64,000 nucleotides of DNA from an uncultured Pseudomonadales bacterium (GTDB lineage: Bacteria > Pseudomonadota > Gammaproteobacteria > Pseudomonadales > Pseudohongiellaceae): positions 1 to 64,000 of the forward strand of contig CAJQHM010000014.1 of assembly GCA_905478195.1 (NCBI GenBank). The letters run 5' to 3'. Both the position numbers and the translations under genes were made by a program. Under the pieces are notes generated by a model. That model did no database searches. It was not told the DNA's origin and worked only from the letters and a program-made list of their open reading frames with translations. This document shows positions 27,734 to 35,428 of this stretch, piece by piece. Position 1 is the first letter of the stretch. The number at the start of each line of letters is the position of its first letter.

Positions 27734-28975
27734 ATGCCCATAGATTTAACCAAGAGTCGTCACGCCCTGGCGTTTATCGTGTTTGTCGTGTTGCTCGATG
27801 CCATCAGTTTCGGCATTGTGTTGCCGGTGATGCCCAAGCTCATCATGAGCCTTGCCGATGTGTCGCTCTCCGAGGCATCGAAGATCGGCGGCTTCCTGAT
27901 GTTTACCTATGCGAGCGTGCAATTTTTCGCGGCACCGATTCTAGGTAATCTCGGTGACAGGTTTGGGCGCAGACCGATTCTACTCTACACCCTGGCCGCT
28001 CTGGGTGCCGATTACCTGCTCATGGCTGCCGCACCTACCATCGCCTGGTTGTTTGCGGCACGAATTATTGCCGGTGTCGCTAGCTCGTCTTTTTCACTGG
28101 CTTACGCCTATGTCACCGACATTACTCCGAAGGAAAATCGGGCACAGCGCTTCGGCATGATAGGCGCGGCCTTTGGCGGCGGCTTCGTATTGGGGCCGGT
28201 AATCGGAGGGCTACTGGGCGAGTTCGGTCCGCGTATACCTTTCTATGCGGCGGCGTGCCTCGCGCTCGTGAATTTGGTCTACGGCTACTTCATGCTTGGG
28301 GAGTCATTGAGTAAAGAGAATCGGCGCGAGTTCGATATTCGGCGTGCGAATCCTATCGGCGCGGTACTGCAGCTGAAGAAGTATCCCGTTATTCTGGGAC
28401 TGGCCTTCGCGTACTTTCTCTACATGATAGGTCATCTGTCTCTGCCCAGTACCTGGACTTACTACACCATCGAGAAGTTCTCCTGGTCGGAGAGTCAGAT
28501 TGGTTTATCCCTTGGCTTCGCAGGCATCTTCATGATTATCGTTCAGGCCGGATTGATTCGCTGGGCAATCCCGGCCTTCGGTGCCTATCGCGCGGGCATC
28601 TTCGGCATGGTAGCAATGATTATAGGCTTCTGCGGTTATGCTTTTTCTGCCCAGGGCTGGCAGATGTATCCCTGGCTGGCGGTGGCGGCGCTTTCCGGGT
28701 TTGTCAGCCCGGCATTTCAGGCAATCATGACCAGTCAGGTTCCCTCCAACGCCCAGGGTGAGTTGCAGGGAGCGCTAAGTAGTTTGAACAGTATTACCTC
28801 CATAATCGGCCCTCTGTTGATGACGCAGTTGTTCGCAGCCTTTACCCGCGTGGAGTCTTCGATCTACTTTCCTGGTGTCTCTTTCTTTGCGGCGGCAGTG
28901 CTTAGCTTAGTGTGCCTGATGATTTTTGTTCCTGTTGTGAGAAAACACGGGCTCATCACTCTAGGCAAGAAATGA
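27734..28975 (+). CDS. MFS transporter, TetA-like (DHA1) family
   Basis: 413 residues, 12 helices. Motif A reads GNLGDRFGRRPIL between helices 2 and 3, motif C-like GAAFGGGFVLGPVIGGLLGEFGPR lies in helix 5 (shown in part: GFVLGPVIGG), and an acidic residue in helix 1 (VLLDAISFGIVLPVMP) is typical of TetA/TCR proteins. These exchange drugs or metabolites for protons. No TetR-type regulator is adjacent. Substrate unknown; resistance should not be assumed. Confidence 0.9.
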   Translation: MPIDLTKSRHALAFIVFVVLLDAISFGIVLPVMPKLIMSLADVSLSEASKIGGFLMFTYASVQFFAAPILGNLGDRFGRRPILLYTLAALGADYLLMAAAPTIAWLFAARIIAGVASSSFSLAYAYVTDITPKENRAQRFGMIGAAFGGGFVLGPVIGGLLGEFGPRIPFYAAACLALVNLVYGYFMLGESLSKENRREFDIRRANPIGAVLQLKKYPVILGLAFAYFLYMIGHLSLPSTWTYYTIEKFSWSESQIGLSLGFAGIFMIIVQAGLIRWAIPAFGAYRAGIFGMVAMIIGFCGYAFSAQGWQMYPWLAVAALSGFVSPAFQAIMTSQVPSNAQGELQGALSSLNSITSIIGPLLMTQLFAAFTRVESSIYFPGVSFFAAAVLSLVCLMIFVPVVRKHGLITLGKK

Positions 28976-29096
28976 GCAAGACAATACTCTAATCACTCAT
29001 TTACTGCGTTAATTCGGCTGTTTTAGACTTACTATTCGGAGCATTTATCGAGAAGGTCAGTTAGGGCCCCAGCCTAGACGATTCGGCGCGTTTGGC

Positions 29097-29126
29097 TTGA
29101 CACACCCCAACCCAAGTGGTTATATC
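29097..29126 (+). promoter_or_regulatory. Probable sigma-70 promoter for PDLxGxW/DUF6152 module 2
   Basis: A perfect -35 TTGACA (29097-29102) is followed after 18 bases by TATATC (29121-29126). It lies about 50 bp upstream of the ATG at 29175. A longer reading frame beginning at 29097 would start inside the -35 box, which supports the 29175 start. Confidence 0.7.
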
Positions 29127-29174
29127 GTGGCTCCTTTGGGAGAGAAATTACAATTAAAGCAAAAAGGTAGAATT

Positions 29175-30065
29175 ATGAAGATTCAATGGCTGCTCCTAGC
29201 AATCGCAGTGCTTGTAGTAGGTTGCTCACCTGCTGATACAGGCAACACTCAAACACCACAAGTCGCTATGGCCACAGAAGCCCCGGCTGACGATATTCCA
29301 CGCACGCCAAACGGCAAGCCCGATTTCAATGGAATCTGGCAGGTGTTAATGAATGCTAATGATAATCTTGAGCCAGCACCGCCAAAGGCTGCCTATCAGC
29401 TAGTCCCGGGTGATTTCGTGCCGGTTCCAGCTCCTAGCATCGTTGCCATGGGCGCGGTGGGCGCAGTTCCGGCTAGCTTCGGCGTAGTAGAAGGCGGCAG
29501 AATACCCTACAAGCCTGAAGCAATAGCTCGACGTGATGAGAATGCGTTAAACTGGCAGTCGATGGATCCGGAAGTTAAGTGCTACATGCCAGGTGTTCCT
29601 CGAGCCACCTATATGCCGCACCCATTCCAGATATTTCAAAGTGAGAGCGCTTTCTTTATCGCTTACTCCTTTGCTGGCGCGGTACGTAACGTATTCCTTG
29701 AAGATCCTGGCCCAGCGCCACTGGATTCATGGATGGGTCAGTCCTTTGGATACTGGGACGGTGATACCTGGGTAGTCGAAGTGTCAGGTCTTGATGACCG
29801 CACCTGGTTCGACAGAGCGGGTAACTACCATACCTACCAGCTGAAGGTTACAGAGCGGTACACACTGGTCAGCGAGAACGTCATAGAGTACACAGCTACA
29901 ATGGAAGATCCTGATATCTTCGAAGAGGCGTGGACTATCAAGATGCCTATCTACCGTCGTCTGGAAGAAGGCTACGAGCTGCCACAATTTAAGTGTGTAG
30001 AATTCGTAGAAGAGATGATGTACGGCCGATATCGTAAGGGTAGAGAGGCTGAATTAGGCTTCTAA
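29175..30065 (+). CDS. Lipoprotein of the PDLxGxW family (copy 2)
   Basis: 296 residues from the ATG at 29175. The lipobox LVVGC (Cys16) makes it a lipoprotein. The mature part starts IPRTPNGKPDFNGIW, then shows GYWDGDTWVVEVSGLDDRTWFD, VTERYT and MEDPDIF, the same order as the proteins at 8645 and 38942. The function is unknown. The spacing of conserved Trp/Asp residues suggests one beta-rich domain. It is followed after 187 bp by a DUF6152 gene, the reverse gene order of the 8.6-9.9 kb module. Confidence 0.78.
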   Translation: MKIQWLLLAIAVLVVGCSPADTGNTQTPQVAMATEAPADDIPRTPNGKPDFNGIWQVLMNANDNLEPAPPKAAYQLVPGDFVPVPAPSIVAMGAVGAVPASFGVVEGGRIPYKPEAIARRDENALNWQSMDPEVKCYMPGVPRATYMPHPFQIFQSESAFFIAYSFAGAVRNVFLEDPGPAPLDSWMGQSFGYWDGDTWVVEVSGLDDRTWFDRAGNYHTYQLKVTERYTLVSENVIEYTATMEDPDIFEEAWTIKMPIYRRLEEGYELPQFKCVEFVEEMMYGRYRKGREAELGF

Positions 30066-30252
30066 GCACGATTTAGTCAAAAAAAGGCTCGTTTCGGCGC
30101 ATTCCTCTTGGAATTAGCCAGAGCCCTTGGTTAGAATGTGGTCACTGACCGCTTAATTGAAATATTTGATGGATTGAGCGCGGAATGAACCTCAGAGAAT
30201 AGGTTTATTCCTACCAGCTCGGACGTTTCCAGTTATCAACGGGGTAAATTGT

Positions 30253-30711
30253 ATGAAGATTAAATTACTAGCACTAGCAGTCGTTACTGCAATCGGTGTT
30301 GTTGCGATCAACCAGCCTGCTGCGGTTGCTCACCACGCCTTCTCGGCTGAATTTGATGCGAACTTACCAGTTCGCTTGGGCGGACCAATTACTCGCGTCG
30401 AGTGGATTAACCCGCACACTTGGATTCACTTAGAAAACAACGACCCTGAGGCGACTCGTGATCCGGGCCCTTGGATGGTAGAGGGCGGTACGCCAAATAC
30501 GCTTCTGCGTCGGGGCATTAACCGTAACTCGCTGACTCTTGGTCAAGACATCGTCGTAACAGGCTACCAGTCTAAAGACAGACTGTGTGAGCCAACTTGT
30601 CGTGCTAATGGCCGTGACATCACATTCCCTGATGGCCGTAAGTTGTTCATGGGTTCATCCGGTACTGGTGCGCCACGTGACGGGTCCGATCAGACTGAGC
30701 CAGGCCAATAG
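30253..30711 (+). CDS. DUF6152 family exported protein (copy 2)
   Basis: 152 residues. The signal peptide ends AAVA before His27-His28, so the mature protein should begin HHAFSAEFD. It then has ITRVEWINPHTWIHLE (conserved NPH), WMVEGGTPNTLLRRG and DITFPDGRKLF. Cys residues in LCEPTC could form a disulfide. The gene follows a PDLxGxW lipoprotein gene and ends at a strong terminator. The function is unknown. The predicted N-terminal His and the NPH His could form a metal site (inference). Confidence 0.82.
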   Translation: MKIKLLALAVVTAIGVVAINQPAAVAHHAFSAEFDANLPVRLGGPITRVEWINPHTWIHLENNDPEATRDPGPWMVEGGTPNTLLRRGINRNSLTLGQDIVVTGYQSKDRLCEPTCRANGRDITFPDGRKLFMGSSGTGAPRDGSDQTEPGQ

Positions 30712-30752
30712 TTATTGTTAGTTAACAAAAAAGTTAACTAGCAGAAACTAAA

Positions 30753-30779
30753 AAGCCCGCTACTAGCGGGCTTTTTTTT
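30753..30779 (+). terminator. Intrinsic terminator of PDLxGxW/DUF6152 module 2
   Basis: The stem AGCCCGCTA/TAGCGGGCT is followed by eight T residues, 42 bp after the DUF6152 stop. A GTTAAC inverted pair lies just upstream (30721-30738). Confidence 0.92.
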
Positions 30780-30894
30780 GCCTGAGTTTCTTCAGGCTCA
30801 GCGCATATCGATACTGGCAGTGGCTCTTGTACTTACTGTCAGCGAGTAAGTATTTTCTTGTAACCATCAGTCTGCAACGAGCAGTCTGTAACGT

Positions 30895-31461
30895 TCAGTC
30901 AGTCACCGCTGGCAATTCGCGTTCGTAGCTGCCGCCATCGCGGAACACCGTTGAGTTCACGTAAAAACCTGAAGAGTAGAGCTGCAGTGTAATGGTCTGT
31001 GAGCCACGGTTTTCCCAGAACCAGCCATGAATTCCGGTAAAGGGCGCATGAAATGAGCCCATGCGGCTCACTCCTGTTCCCTGTTCGAAGCTCTCGGCGT
31101 AGTCTTCGCCCAATCCAGCCGGCTCGGCGTGCATGTCGTAGTAGAGCTCTCCGTCGGCCACCCAGCTGAAGAGCATGGAGGCATCCATGTCCAGCAGATA
31201 CTTGTATTCGACTGATTCGAAGGGGCCGAGTATAAATTCCACGTAGTCGGACTTGTGCACCTCGAGCTGCTCCTCGAAGGGATTCTCTTCCAGGCCCAGT
31301 ACATTCAGACCGAACAACTCCCCGGTGCCCAGCGGATCTGAGCCGAACTCGGCAGGCAGGATAAAGCTGAACAGCACGACAAGGGCAACCACAAAAGAGA
31401 CGGTGGATGCGATGAGAATGTTCTTCGTTGAAGGCGGCGTATTGCTATCTGTTTCGGCCAC
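30895..31461 (-). CDS. Single-pass membrane-anchored protein of unknown function
   Basis: 188 residues. One membrane helix (about 14-36, NILIASTVSFVVALVVLFSF) lies near the N-terminus, and the rest is a soluble periplasmic beta-rich domain. It includes EFILGPFESVEYKYLL, FSWVADGELYYDMH and GIHGWFWENRGSQTITLQL, a pattern seen in proteins annotated as transmembrane anchor proteins next to HupE/UreJ. It ends a three-gene minus-strand operon. The role is inferred only from neighbours, possibly metal handling. Confidence 0.7.
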   Translation of the reverse strand: MAETDSNTPPSTKNILIASTVSFVVALVVLFSFILPAEFGSDPLGTGELFGLNVLGLEENPFEEQLEVHKSDYVEFILGPFESVEYKYLLDMDASMLFSWVADGELYYDMHAEPAGLGEDYAESFEQGTGVSRMGSFHAPFTGIHGWFWENRGSQTITLQLYSSGFYVNSTVFRDGGSYERELPAVTD

Positions 31462-31504
31462 GAGCTGTCTCCATTATTTCAATAACTGGGGTTTGCAAAT
31501 AAAC

Positions 31505-32221
31505 CTAGAAAGGCGGCTGCAATAGGAAAGCACTGAACTGATATCCAGCGAGTAGGAACCCGCCGGTCATAAGAGCAGTGTTGGTAATAAATGAATGTCG
31601 CAGGTAGCTAGAGCGGGTTCTCCAGACACTCAGAATAAGAAATACTGCGGATAGCGCCAGAATCTGCCCGATCTCAACGCCGACATTGAAGCTTATGATG
31701 TTTATAACCAAGCCATTTTCTGAAAGGTCGAATTCCTGCAACTTGGTTGCAAGCCCCAGTCCATGAAAAAGCCCAAAGATGAAGACTGCAATCTTGATAT
31801 TCGGTTCGAAGCCCAGCAGGCGCTTGAAGCCGTCTATATTCTCGAAGGCTTTATACACAATCGACAGTCCGATGATCGCATCGATGAAATAGGCATTAAC
31901 TTGCAGGTTTGCCAACACGCCGAGTAGCAGGGTGATACTGTGGCCTATAGCGAACAAGGTGACGTACTGAACAACGTGCTTTGGGCGATACAGGAAGAAG
32001 ATGACGCCTAGTAGGAATAGCAGATGATCATAACCGGTCACCATATGCTTGGCGCCAAGGTAGATGAAGGGCCCAATTGCGGGGCCATCGATCGCCTCTA
32101 CAAAACTCGCATCGCCACCTTCGATAGTATGGCCGAAAGCATTCAGCGAAAAAAGCGAGAGCGCGAGCAGTAGTAGCTTGGGGAAAAGCACTGTTCGCAG
32201 CATCGGGATATTCATAAACAA
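31505..32221 (-). CDS. HupE/UreJ-family membrane protein
   Basis: 238 residues. A signal-like N-terminus ends near NAFGH, then a short periplasmic segment and six membrane helices. The family hallmark HMVTGYDHLLFLLGVIFFL (about 58-76) is followed by HSITL and FGLFHGLGLA. HupE/UreJ proteins are linked to nickel or other metal uptake for hydrogenase and urease. Neither enzyme is in this window, so the substrate is open. It is immediately adjacent to the cytochrome-like gene upstream. Confidence 0.85.
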   Translation of the reverse strand: MFMNIPMLRTVLFPKLLLLALSLFSLNAFGHTIEGGDASFVEAIDGPAIGPFIYLGAKHMVTGYDHLLFLLGVIFFLYRPKHVVQYVTLFAIGHSITLLLGVLANLQVNAYFIDAIIGLSIVYKAFENIDGFKRLLGFEPNIKIAVFIFGLFHGLGLATKLQEFDLSENGLVINIISFNVGVEIGQILALSAVFLILSVWRTRSSYLRHSFITNTALMTGGFLLAGYQFSAFLLQPPF

Positions 32222-32740
32222 CTAGTCTGCTTCATCGTCGAAACGGTTATTGATGTCGGGGTTGTAGGCCTGGTGACAGGCAGTACATACGCTATAGAGC
32301 TGGGCGCCAGCCTGAAAGAAGTCTTCTTCATTCTGTGTTGCCGCGGCTTCCATTGCCAGAATTCCGGCGTCACTTAGCCCCTTGGCATAGATCATCCAGG
32401 CGTCGTTGTCTTCTGCTCTACCCGGAAGTGCGAGCATATTGCCCGATTCGACTACTGTCGCCGCCTGAGCGCGCACATAGGCCCAGCCTTCATCTGTAGT
32501 GGGATACAGTTCTTCATAGCCGGAGGCATCCAGGACCCAGCCACCCGAGTCCCAGAGGATATCTGAGGCGGGCTCGAGAACCAGAGACATGATGTCTTGT
32601 ACGCCCAATGCGGTATTGAATGTGGGCTCGGCGCTATTTTGAGCCGTTTCGGTTTCTTCCGGTGCCGAGCAGGCAGCTAATACGCCGCTGATCAATAGGA
32701 GTAGAGTGGTGTTAGTAAGTTTGCTCGCCAAAATTTGCAT
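32222..32740 (-). CDS. Cytochrome c-type lipoprotein (C-terminal CXXCH)
   Basis: 172 residues. The lipobox LAAC (about Cys23) and an acidic linker are followed by a helical domain with the haem motif CTACH (Cys152, Cys155, His156) near the C-terminus, as in cytochrome c' and cytochrome c-556 proteins. Its stop codon is one base before the HupE/UreJ start, so the genes are tightly linked. It would be an outer- or inner-membrane-bound electron carrier or gas-binding haem protein. Confidence 0.85.
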   Translation of the reverse strand: MQILASKLTNTTLLLLISGVLAACSAPEETETAQNSAEPTFNTALGVQDIMSLVLEPASDILWDSGGWVLDASGYEELYPTTDEGWAYVRAQAATVVESGNMLALPGRAEDNDAWMIYAKGLSDAGILAMEAAATQNEEDFFQAGAQLYSVCTACHQAYNPDINNRFDDEAD

Positions 32741-32945
32741 GTCATATCCCTGCGCAGAAGCGCCTTAATTTGCGGCTATCCCGTTTTGTGTCGAGGGTGT
32801 CGGGATTCAATTTCGCCGGAAATTGCTGTTATGATGTCTATCACTGCGGTAGTCGTTCACCGCTAGCAAAGTCTGCACTAATTTGGGTTTTTATTCTACT
32901 TTGGGTAGGATGAAATTCACGGCAACTCCTTGGGATAGCTGGTCT

Positions 32946-34127
32946 ATGAACAGTATTACCACTACAACTTCTGGCGGTCCATCAGCCGCCCTACGCTTGC
33001 TAACAGTTCTCTTAGCGCTGTTTATGGGAAGTGCTGCCCTGGCAGAAATTCATATTCAGAAAACGCCGGACGGGGGTGTGCAGCCTCGACTGTCTGTCGA
33101 TGAGAGCGGCAATGTCCATCTCTTGTATTTCAAGAAGCGCCTCTCGGCACCCAGTGCGCGCGAGGGAAATCTCTACTACCGACAGTATATGACGAATGAG
33201 AAGCGTTTCGGGCTCCCGGTTAAGGTGTCCAGTAGCGCCTACGATATTCGCACCTTTTCTATCGCCCGGGCCTCAATGGCAGTGGGGGGTGATGGCCGCG
33301 TTCACGTGGTCTGGTATCTGCCTCGAGATAATCAGTATTTCTATACCCGTTCCAATACCGAGCGAACTCAATTCGAAGTTCAGCAAGCTATGGTGGAGAT
33401 GTTTGGCGAAGGCCTGGACGCCGGTGCCGACGTCGCGGCCCTGGGATCTCAGGTGGCGATAGTTTGGGGAGCAGGCAGTCTGAGCCGCGAATATGAACGA
33501 ACCGTATACGGTCGACTCTCTAGCGATTCCGGTGCTTCTTTTAGCGACGAATTGCAGATGGGTAATAAAGATCTTGGCGCATGTGCCTGTTGCTCACTGG
33601 CAACAAATTTTGGGCAGCAGGATGAGCTCTCTGTTGCCTATAGGTCAGCGATAGATGGAGTGGGTCGTCATATGCAGTCGTTGACGCTGCAATTAGCAGA
33701 CGATGGAGTGCAGGCAGGCAGCTATGCTGAATTGTCGCCGCTGCAAGAATGGGAGTTGTCCGCCTGTCCGCTTAGCACCAACGACATTACAGTCGATGGG
33801 GCGTCGGATCAGTGGTTGGTATTCGAGACCGAGGGGCGCATCAATCAGATGAAGCTGGGCAAGGAACAACAGGCGCAGGCCGTAGCTGAGCCATTCATGA
33901 AAACGCGACAGAAGAACCCCTCTATTGCAATTAACGAGGCAGGCGAGAGGTTGATAGTTTGGGCTGAGGGAATAAGTCACACGCGGGGTGGCAGATTGAA
34001 TATGCGCTTAATGACAGCGGATGGCGCCGCGCAAGGTCCCGCATTTGTCGAAGAAATTACTCTTCCTAATTTTAGCTTTCCTGCAACAGCTCAGTTGCCC
34101 GATGGGAGTTTTCTCGTTCTCTACTAG
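32946..34127 (+). CDS. Exported sialidase-like beta-propeller with CxCC motif
   Basis: About 393 residues from the ATG at 32946, chosen because a signal peptide follows (cleavage LAE near residue 33). Repeats such as RLSVDESGNVHLLYF, ASMAVGGDGRVHVVWY and SIAINEAGERLIVWAEG mark propeller blades with sialidase/BNR-like pattern. The motif LGACACCSL followed later by SACPLS matches a group of exo-alpha-sialidase-like proteins with conserved Cys. No catalytic Asp-box set for a true sialidase is obvious. The function is unknown. Confidence 0.72.
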   Translation: MNSITTTTSGGPSAALRLLTVLLALFMGSAALAEIHIQKTPDGGVQPRLSVDESGNVHLLYFKKRLSAPSAREGNLYYRQYMTNEKRFGLPVKVSSSAYDIRTFSIARASMAVGGDGRVHVVWYLPRDNQYFYTRSNTERTQFEVQQAMVEMFGEGLDAGADVAALGSQVAIVWGAGSLSREYERTVYGRLSSDSGASFSDELQMGNKDLGACACCSLATNFGQQDELSVAYRSAIDGVGRHMQSLTLQLADDGVQAGSYAELSPLQEWELSACPLSTNDITVDGASDQWLVFETEGRINQMKLGKEQQAQAVAEPFMKTRQKNPSIAINEAGERLIVWAEGISHTRGGRLNMRLMTADGAAQGPAFVEEITLPNFSFPATAQLPDGSFLVLY

Positions 34128-34150
34128 CATTAAAGGATAAGCGGCTAAAA

Positions 34151-34819
34151 TCAGTTTGGCCGGTTTGAATTTTGTATCTGTTGTCGAATTAGTTCGTTTG
34201 CGAGATCGTTAAACTGCTGATTGCTCTCCCTCTGGCTTCTGTCTTGTTGACTTCGCATTGCATCTTGAAGGCGTTCTCTTTCCCTGTTCTCAAGTGAGTT
34301 AAAACGATTTTCATTGAGCTGGCGACTGATCGTTGTCGCGCTAGTCCCGGGGCTCGCAGAGATTGCCGAATTACTTCTTAGTCGATTGAAGGCGATAACT
34401 ACAAATTGAGTTCTGCTGCGCAACGAATTCTCGCCGCAGGTATATTCGATTGCGATGAGTCTTCTTAGCATCTCATCATTGTCTCCGTTGTCGGCATTTG
34501 GCGGGGACGCTACGCTCTGATCGATGTAGTCGTCTCTCCAGTCTTTCAAGAGACTGCATTGCTCGAGGTAGCCAGAGATTAGCTCGCCGTCCAGAGAGCT
34601 CAGGAAATCATTGCAGGTGGCTTGGGGTTTGTCGTTAGAATCGAGAGCCTGTAGACAGTCGTTCGCCTTAAGGTCTAGTGTGATCAAGGCTTCGCTGCTT
34701 GTGTCGATGCTGTTCTGAAAGTCTATTTCCTGGGACAGGGCGTATGAGCAGTAAAACGATGCCAACGCGAATAGGATCATTCGCGTTGGTGGCAGAATGC
34801 TTGGCAGCTTAGCTTTCAT
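34151..34819 (-). CDS. Exported hypothetical protein
   Basis: About 222 residues from the ATG at 34819; longer upstream reading overlaps the YkgJ gene. The signal peptide ends YALSQ (near residue 29). The mature part is mostly helical and polar, with two Cys pairs (NDCLQALD, ATCNDFL, QCSLLK, YTCGEN) that could form disulfides, and a C-terminal Gln/Arg/Asn-rich helix ending in QIQNSNRPN. I do not recognise a family. It overlaps the YkgJ gene by 11 bp and is likely co-expressed with it. Confidence 0.6.
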   Translation of the reverse strand: MKAKLPSILPPTRMILFALASFYCSYALSQEIDFQNSIDTSSEALITLDLKANDCLQALDSNDKPQATCNDFLSSLDGELISGYLEQCSLLKDWRDDYIDQSVASPPNADNGDNDEMLRRLIAIEYTCGENSLRSRTQFVVIAFNRLRSNSAISASPGTSATTISRQLNENRFNSLENRERERLQDAMRSQQDRSQRESNQQFNDLANELIRQQIQNSNRPN

Positions 34820-35255
34820 AGATGGTGAAGCGTTTATCCCATTTCTTGAATCGTTTGCGGCAGTACTTCTCGAGTTTCTTGTGTGTAGAGAAAAACAATT
34901 CGCTGGCATCTTTTATAGACTCATCGAATTCGCAGAAATCGTTGTCGTACTCGCGACATACCCAGGGCCGAGTTTCGTAGATGCCGCAGACACCATGTGG
35001 CAAGAGGTGGCTGCAGTTTGTCTCAATGTGCAGAAACCAACCATCGGCATCCTTAAATATATTGATGCCTTCATGGGAAACCTGCCAGAGCAGGTGGTCA
35101 AAATCTTCCTTGGTTTTCGGCGTAGGGATCTTTTGGTTGATCGAGTTACAACAAATAGACTTCTTACACTTTGAGCACTTCTTGTCGAGAGCGACCTCTA
35201 TTATTTTACCGTCTTTTTCTACTTCAACTATCTTAATAGAATTCTTCGCGTCCAT
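34809..35255 (-). CDS. YkgJ-family cysteine-cluster protein
   Basis: 148 residues, cytosolic. Cys residues occur as CSKCKKSICC near residue 24-33, then C-S-H-L-L-P-H-G-V-C-G-I-Y-E-T-R-P-W-V-C-R in the middle, as in the zinc- or iron-chelating YkgJ family (CxxCxxxCC, and C-x-I-Y-x-x-R-P-x-x-C). The metal and role are unknown. Its 3' end overlaps the next gene's start. Confidence 0.88.
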   Translation of the reverse strand: MDAKNSIKIVEVEKDGKIIEVALDKKCSKCKKSICCNSINQKIPTPKTKEDFDHLLWQVSHEGINIFKDADGWFLHIETNCSHLLPHGVCGIYETRPWVCREYDNDFCEFDESIKDASELFFSTHKKLEKYCRKRFKKWDKRFTIYES

Positions 35256-35428
35256 ATCCCCTACCCATTAAATGTTCTGTACAAACTCGACTCTTGTTTT
35301 GCTTTATCGAGTGGTCAATTCTAACACTGCTTTCCCCTGAAAGAGTATGCTTCATTGTAAACTCCAGCCTGCTTTACATTGCCGTCAATGCTAGCCAGAA
35401 TAAAGCCTTATTCCTGAGGAATGCACTC

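Noticed and set aside
29097-29174. N-terminal extension of the PDLxGxW lipoprotein
   Set aside because: It would begin inside the -35 box, and the signal peptide with lipobox starts at 29175.
30721-30738. GTTAAC inverted pair before the terminator as an operator
   Set aside because: It sits after the stop codon, next to the terminator, so it is more likely part of the 3' structure.
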